Below the pieces are notes generated by a model. It saw only the letters and a list, made by a program, of their open reading frames with translations. It searched no databases and was not told where the DNA came from. DNA of 19,282 nucleotides from Gammaproteobacteria bacterium (GTDB lineage Bacteria; Pseudomonadota; Gammaproteobacteria; Thiohalomonadales; Thiohalomonadaceae): the NCBI GenBank assembly GCA_023228645.1, contig JALOAT010000062.1, forward strand, positions 1 to 19,282. Direction: 5' to 3'. How positions within the stretch are numbered: the first letter of the stretch is position 1; the number at the start of each line of letters is the position of its first letter. Made by a program: the position numbers and the translations under genes. This document shows, piece by piece, positions 15,599 through 19,282 of this stretch.

Positions 15599-15928
15599 AT
15601 GGACGTCGAAAACCTCCAGTCCGCCAAGAACATCACCACCGCCGTGTACGCCCTGCAGGCGCTCGGCTTCGTGTTCGGCATCACCTTCGTGGTGGCGGTG
15701 GTGCTCAATTACATCAAGCGCGAGGACGTGCGCGGCACCTGGCTCGAGTCCCACTTTCGCTGGCAGATCCGCACCTTCTGGTACGGCCTGCTGTGGAGCG
15801 CCCTCGGTACCCTCCTCGCCATCATCCTCGTCGGCTGGTTCATCTGGGCCGCGGCCGTGGTGTGGGTGATCTACCGCATCGCCAAGGGCTGGCTGCGGCT
15901 CTCGGAAGGCAAGGAGATGTACGTCTGA
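15599..15928 (+). CDS. Small integral membrane protein, DUF4870-like
   Basis: A 109-residue protein with three hydrophobic segments (about 19-39, 59-75, 76-92) separated by a short loop containing YIKREDVRGTWLESHFRWQI. The motif of a basic loop followed by a conserved His-Phe-Arg-Trp-Gln is typical of small DUF4870-type membrane proteins in beta- and gammaproteobacteria, whose function is not known. The ATG at 15599 has AGGA at 15586-15589, 9 bases upstream. It may be co-transcribed with the acyl-CoA ligase, 55 bases before it; whether it relates to lipid metabolism is unknown. It is convergent with the methyltransferase gene across intergenic element B. Confidence 0.82.
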   Translation: MDVENLQSAKNITTAVYALQALGFVFGITFVVAVVLNYIKREDVRGTWLESHFRWQIRTFWYGLLWSALGTLLAIILVGWFIWAAAVVWVIYRIAKGWLRLSEGKEMYV

Positions 15929-15955
15929 GCGAGTGGGTGCCGTTGCCGGGTGCAT

Positions 15956-16176
15956 AACGCGGAGGACGCAGAGGCGCGGAGGACGCGGAGAATGATGGGG
16001 TGGAGGGGGGTTGTTTGCCCTGTCGCGGGCAACCTCCTGTGGGAGCCGGCTTCTACTGCGCCATCGCGGGCTGAGCCCGTTCGTACCCGTTCCATCCTCT
16101 GTGATCTCTGCGCCTCTGTGCCTCTGTGTTGGGCTTTAAATCTCCGCGTCCTCCGCGCCTCTGCGGCCTCCGCGTT
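15956..16176. repeat. Inverted-repeat-bounded intergenic element B
   Basis: The left arm 15956-15990 and right arm 16142-16176 are inverted copies matching in 34 of 35 bases. Both are made of GCGGAGG(A/G)C-type units, beginning AACGCGGAGG and ending CCTCCGCGTT. Inside the left arm is AATGATGGGGTG, shared with element C. Inside the right arm is a diverged CTCTGCGCCTCTGTG block (about 16096-16131) ending TTGGGCT, also shared with element C. A GTGGGAGC-type motif lies near 16039. It fills the gap between two convergent genes, and its right arm ends 4 bases before the methyltransferase stop. A transcript crossing it could form a very stable 35-base stem. Confidence 0.8.
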
Positions 16177-16180
16177 ACGT

Positions 16181-16777
16181 TCACCGGCACTTGCGTAGTT
16201 CGATGTGGCGGAACCAGCCGCGTGCCAGGGCCGGTTCGTCGCGCTCCAGGCACAGGGACGGGCAGTATGCCAGCACCTGTTCGAACACCACGTCGGTGCG
16301 CGTCGCGAAGCGGCGGCTCAGCAGGTTGATGGCGCGCCGCAGTGGCGCGCGTTGCCCGGGGCGCAGGAATTTGTCGAGGATCAACAACCGGCCGCCGGGT
16401 CGCAGCACCCGCGCGGCCTCGCCGAGGGCGCGTTCGGGGTGGGGCACCACGGCCAGGATCAGATGCATCACCACCGCATCGAAGCTCGCATCCCCGTAGG
16501 GCAAGGCCATCACATCGCCCTCGTGCAGTGCCACATCCTCACGCACCCTTGCACGGCCCTCCGCGCGCCGCAGCATGGCGGGGGTGAGGTCGATGCCCGT
16601 ATAACGCGGGCCACACGGCAGGTGCGGGATGTCCAGGCCGCTGCCGATGCCTGCGAGCAGCACGTCCCCTTCACCGGGCAACCGCGCCAGGCTGATCCGT
16701 CGCGGTCGCTCACTCACCCGTGCCACCACAAGGTCGTACACGGGTGCGAAGAATGTGTAGCTGTGGCGCAGATTCAT
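16181..16777 (-). CDS. Class I SAM-dependent methyltransferase
   Basis: A 198-residue protein starting MNLRHSYTFFAPVYDLVVAR. It has a Rossmann-like SAM-binding core: glycine-rich motif I LLAGIGSGLDI (40-50), the ribose-binding acidic residue in YTGIDLTPAML (59-69, Asp63), motif II GDVMALPYGDASFD (87-100), and ARVLRPGGRLLILDKF (122-137). It resembles UbiE/phosphatidylethanolamine N-methyltransferase-type enzymes, but the acceptor cannot be inferred. The frame is open to a TTG at 16849 inside element C; ATG 16777 is chosen because family similarity begins there, although no Shine-Dalgarno sequence supports it. The gene lies 280 bases downstream of apaG, with element C between them, so it may have its own promoter or depend on read-through. 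Confidence 0.85.
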   Translation of the reverse strand: MNLRHSYTFFAPVYDLVVARVSERPRRISLARLPGEGDVLLAGIGSGLDIPHLPCGPRYTGIDLTPAMLRRAEGRARVREDVALHEGDVMALPYGDASFDAVVMHLILAVVPHPERALGEAARVLRPGGRLLILDKFLRPGQRAPLRRAINLLSRRFATRTDVVFEQVLAYCPSLCLERDEPALARGWFRHIELRKCR

Positions 16778-16847
16778 GGTGTGCAGGAGTGTACGAGTCC
16801 GCTCGGCCGTGCGCCATGCGCGCGACGGTGATTCTTGATGGCGTGGC

Positions 16848-17042
16848 AACGCGGAGGGCGCGGAGGGCGCGGAGAATGATGGGGTGAAGGACTGTGTGGG
16901 AGCGAGCTTCCGCTCGACGGCACGGCCTGCAAATCGCGGCCGTAGGAGCCCCCCGTGGGCGAATTGTCTCTCGGCCCGCTGGCGGTCATCGGAACTACGT
17001 TCGCCGGGTCATTCCTCTCTGTGCTCTCTGCGCCTCTGCGTT
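16848..17042. repeat. Inverted-repeat-bounded intergenic element C
   Basis: The left end has GCGGAGGGC units (16848-16874) running into AATGATGGGGTG. The right end is CTCTCTGTGCTCTCTGCGCC continuing to CTGCGTT (17015-17042), then TTGGGCT. This is the same layout as element B without B's outer right arm. A CGAGC-TTCC-GCTCG hairpin of the GTGGGAGCGAGCTT type lies at 16903-16916. It occupies most of the gap between apaG and the methyltransferase gene, and the left end abuts the 5' region of the latter. Confidence 0.65.
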
Positions 17043-17057
17043 GGGCTGTTTTTCTTC

Positions 17058-17435
17058 CTAATGCAGGATGCGCGGCGTGGACAGGGTGAACGGTGCGATC
17101 TGCGCGTCGAATTCGCTGCCATCGTCGGTGCGCATGCGGTAGCGGCCGTGCATGGAGCCGACCGGGGTTTCGAGTACGGTGCCGCTGGTGTAACGGAATT
17201 CCTCGCCGGGCTTCAGGTAAGGCTGTTCGCCCACCACGCCCTCGCCGCGCACCTCCTGTTCGCGGCCGTGGCCGTCGGTGATGATCCAGTGGCGCGTGAG
17301 CAGCTGCGCGGCGGTCTTGCCGGTGTTGCGGATGGTAACCGTGTAGGCGAACACGAAGCGCTCGTCGTCCGGCTGCGAGTGCTCCTCCACGTACATGCTC
17401 TTCACCTTCACTTCGATGTGGCCGTTGTCGTCCAT
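17058..17435 (-). CDS. apaG: ApaG protein
   Basis: A 125-residue protein with the fibronectin type III-like fold of the ApaG/DUF525 family; E. coli ApaG has the same length. Visible family segments are RFVFAYTVTIRNTG (26-39), LLTRHWIITDGHGR (45-58), GEGVVGEQPYLKPGEEFRYT (64-83) and SGTVLETPVGSMHGRY (84-99). The biochemical role is not firmly known. The long frame continuing upstream inside glk is ignored because ATG 17435 has a strong AAAGGAG Shine-Dalgarno sequence 7 bases before it, overlapping the glk stop. With an 11-base gap from glk it is the last gene of a pgl-glk-apaG operon, instead of the usual pairing with apaH. Confidence 0.96.
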   Translation of the reverse strand: MDDNGHIEVKVKSMYVEEHSQPDDERFVFAYTVTIRNTGKTAAQLLTRHWIITDGHGREQEVRGEGVVGEQPYLKPGEEFRYTSGTVLETPVGSMHGRYRMRTDDGSEFDAQIAPFTLSTPRILH

Positions 17436-17446
17436 GAATGGCTCCT

Positions 17447-18445
17447 TTAAAGCCGGCGGGCGGCGAGCGCGGCGCCCAGCAGGCCGACCTTGGGATCGGT
17501 GATCACGTAAACGGGCATGGCCTGGGTGAGCGGGGTCATGCGGCCCTTGCGGTTGAAGGCGACCATGAAGCGGCCGTCCTTCAGCAAAGGCAGGACCTTC
17601 GGCGCGATGCCGCCGGCGATGTACACGCCGCCGCGTGCCAGGGCGGCGAGGGCGAGGTTGCCGGCCACGCTGCCGTAGGCGTTTACGAACAGGGCCATGG
17701 TGCGTTCGGCGATGGCATGGTGGCGATCGCTGGCCGCGGCGGCGGCCACGGCGGCGGGGATGTCCGGGGCATTGAGCAGCGGGTCGTCGGCCACGCCTTC
17801 GCGCTCCAGGAAAAAGCGGAAGATGTCCTCGATGCCCATGCCCGAGACCACGCGTTCGTAGGACACACGCTCGTGCTGGCGGCGCAGCCAGGCGAGCAGG
17901 TCGTCCTGGTCCTCGTCGGTGGGCGCGAAGTCCATGTGCCCGGCCTCGGTGGGAAATACCTCGTAATGTCCGCCGAGCCGGTGCAGGAAGGCGACGCCCA
18001 GCCCGGTGCCGGCGCCGATGACCACGCGCGAGCCGCCGAACTCCTGCGGCACGTCCTGCAGGGTGTCCAGGGCGCCGCGCTCCAGGCCCTCGATGCCGTA
18101 GCCCACCGCCTGGAAGTCGTTGATGAGGCGTACGCGCGCCAAGCCAAGCACCTTGGCCAGTTCGTCGGAGTCGAGCCGCCACGGGAGATTGGTGAGGCTG
18201 GCCTGCTGGTGCGCCGCATCGCCGGTGACCGGCCCGGCCACGCCGAAGCAGGCGCGCTCGATGCCGAGCCGGCCCTGGGAGGCGAGGAATTCGTAGGCCA
18301 TGGGCGCGAGGCCCGGGTAGGCGCGGCTGTCGAAGCGCTGCTCCGCGAGCACCCGCGGCGTGCCGTTGTCGAATTCGGCGATCTGCAACAGGGTCTTGGT
18401 GCCGCCGATGTCACCCGCCAACACGTGCACGATGGGGCCGCTCAT
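17447..18445 (-). CDS. glk: Glucokinase (Glk family)
   Basis: Phosphorylates glucose with ATP to glucose-6-phosphate in the cytoplasm. The 332 residues show the Glk (non-ROK) features: ATP phosphate loop GDIGGTKT (11-18), GPVTGD (71-76), TNLPW (85-89), the catalytic Asp in LINDFQAVGYG (Asp110), GAGTGLG (144-150), the glucose-binding TEAGHMDFAP (166-175) and GMGIEDIF (202-209). ATG 18445 is chosen over an in-frame upstream start because GGGGAG lies 8 bases before it and it overlaps the pgl stop in ATGA, a sign of translational coupling. Its product is the substrate of glucose-6-phosphate dehydrogenase, whose product feeds Pgl. Confidence 0.96.
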   Translation of the reverse strand: MSGPIVHVLAGDIGGTKTLLQIAEFDNGTPRVLAEQRFDSRAYPGLAPMAYEFLASQGRLGIERACFGVAGPVTGDAAHQQASLTNLPWRLDSDELAKVLGLARVRLINDFQAVGYGIEGLERGALDTLQDVPQEFGGSRVVIGAGTGLGVAFLHRLGGHYEVFPTEAGHMDFAPTDEDQDDLLAWLRRQHERVSYERVVSGMGIEDIFRFFLEREGVADDPLLNAPDIPAAVAAAAASDRHHAIAERTMALFVNAYGSVAGNLALAALARGGVYIAGGIAPKVLPLLKDGRFMVAFNRKGRMTPLTQAMPVYVITDPKVGLLGAALAARRL

Positions 18446-19191
18446 GGGCAGTTCTCCCCATTTATGCGCCGCGCGGCGGCCGCATCCAGGAACCATTCCT
18501 GTTCACCTTGCGGCTGCAGGCGTTGCACCGGCAAGGGTTCTGTGCCGACGGGATCGCAAAGGGCTTGCCGCACCACGTCGGCCTTGCCGGCGCCGGCCAC
18601 CATCAGCATCACGTGGCGGGCGTTTTCCAGCACCGGGAAAGTGAGGCTGAGGCGCCAGGCCTCCAACCGCGGCACGAACACGGCGGTGGTCAGCGCGGAG
18701 CGCTCGCCCAATGCGGCCGTGCCCGGGAACAGCGAGGCGACATGGCCGTCGGGTCCCAGGCCGAGGAGCACCAGATCGAAACACGGGAGGCCCTGTGCAT
18801 GGGGCAGGGTCTCGTCCAGGGTGTGGGCGTAGGCGGCGGCGGCCTGGGCGGGCGGCTGCTCGCCGGCCATGCGATGCACCTGGTCCTGCGGTATGCCCAC
18901 CGGCGCGAGCAGCCGCTCATGGGCCATGCGGAAGTTGCTGTCCGGGTGGTCGGGCGGCACGCAGCGTTCGTCGCCGAACCAGGCGTGGGTGCGCGACCAG
19001 TCGATGCGCTGCGCCCATTCGCGACTCGCCAGCTGGCGATACAGGCCCGCGGGGGTGCTGCCGCCGGAGAGCGCCACGTGGAAGCCGCCGCGGGCGGCCA
19101 TGGCCTCACCGGCGATATCCGCGAAGCGCTCGGCGCAGGCGCGGTACAGCGCCGTTTCGTCCTGGAGGATGTGGAGCCGGGGTCTTGTCAT
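18442..19191 (-). CDS. pgl: 6-phosphogluconolactonase
   Basis: Hydrolyses 6-phosphogluconolactone to 6-phosphogluconate in the pentose-phosphate and Entner-Doudoroff pathways. The 249 residues belong to the DevB/SOL (glucosamine-6-phosphate isomerase-like) type rather than the E. coli beta-propeller type. Motifs are LSGGSTP (41-47), WFGDERCVPPDHPDSN (71-86) and LGLGPDGHVASLFPG (143-157), with the phosphate-binding and catalytic Asp/His residues present. The length is usual for the family. The stop overlaps the glk start (ATGA). The first ATG of the frame is used; no Shine-Dalgarno sequence is seen, so the gene may be coupled to an upstream gene beyond the window, zwf being the usual partner. 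Confidence 0.95.
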   Translation of the reverse strand: MTRPRLHILQDETALYRACAERFADIAGEAMAARGGFHVALSGGSTPAGLYRQLASREWAQRIDWSRTHAWFGDERCVPPDHPDSNFRMAHERLLAPVGIPQDQVHRMAGEQPPAQAAAAYAHTLDETLPHAQGLPCFDLVLLGLGPDGHVASLFPGTAALGERSALTTAVFVPRLEAWRLSLTFPVLENARHVMLMVAGAGKADVVRQALCDPVGTEPLPVQRLQPQGEQEWFLDAAAARRINGENCP

Positions 19192-19282
19192 GGGTGCATT
19201 GTTCGCACGGTTCTTGTGACTCCAGCGCCTCGGCGGGTCGCAGGAAGCAGGGTGGGCGGAGCCAGGCGCCGCTGCCGGGAGT
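19192..19282. other. Right-edge stretch upstream of pgl
   Basis: Ninety-one bases remain upstream of pgl. No promoter or recognisable gene end was found; the reading frames on the minus strand are open but match no family I can name. Confidence 0.3.

Noticed and set aside
16778..16849. A 24-residue N-terminal extension of the methyltransferase from a TTG
   Set aside because: The start would lie inside repeat element C, and methyltransferase similarity begins at the ATG at 16777.
17058..18182. A 374-codon minus-strand frame containing apaG as its C-terminal third
   Set aside because: The upstream two thirds overlap glk in another frame and are Arg/Gly-rich noise. The strong Shine-Dalgarno sequence at the 125-residue ApaG start settles the start.

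Overview
This 19.3 kb window is GC-rich and densely coded. It looks like the chromosome of a free-living gammaproteobacterium. The pointers are a run of lgt-thyA-folA, full-length ApaG and ApaH, a Glk-family glucokinase beside 6-phosphogluconolactonase, a DUF3683-type FAD/Fe-S dehydrogenase, and dispersed palindromic intergenic repeats. A Chromatiales/Ectothiorhodospira-like lineage is a guess from gene content. No marker gene in the window fixes the taxonomy.

Layout. (1) 1-4331, minus strand: a 1284-residue FAD-linked, two-cluster Fe-S dehydrogenase, followed by a conserved 68-residue protein. A two-hairpin repeat lies downstream. (2) 4332-4980: a 650-base stretch with no intact gene. It holds a 21-base inverted repeat, the decayed remnant of a group II intron (reverse-transcriptase fragment fused to the intron's 3' RNA end), a short hairpin, a 30-base inverted repeat and a perfect palindrome against the lgt promoter. 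(3) 4981-10889, plus strand: lgt, thyA, folA and a four-PAS GGDEF-EAL cyclic-di-GMP protein, with overlaps or gaps of at most 40 bases. (4) 11175-13619, minus strand: a chemoreceptor with a C-terminal zinc-binding CZB domain, downstream of apaH. (5) 13699-15928, plus strand: a long-chain acyl-CoA ligase and a small membrane protein. (6) 16181-19191, minus strand: pgl-glk-apaG in a tight operon, then a SAM-dependent methyltransferase.

How the genes work together. thyA and folA form the thymidylate/dihydrofolate cycle. lgt starts lipoprotein maturation. pgl and glk feed glucose into the oxidative pentose-phosphate or Entner-Doudoroff route; zwf would be expected beyond the right edge but is not seen. 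The GGDEF-EAL protein and the CZB chemoreceptor are convergent neighbours and both concern motility or attachment decisions.

The genes are mostly ordinary. The unusual content is intergenic: three related roughly 200-base elements bounded by inverted GC-rich repeats (10907-11132, 15956-16176, 16848-17042), a second repeat family with an ACGTGAC core (119-188 and 11007-11065, the latter nested inside one of the first family), and the collapsed group II intron. No CRISPR array, defence system, tRNA or rRNA was recognised.
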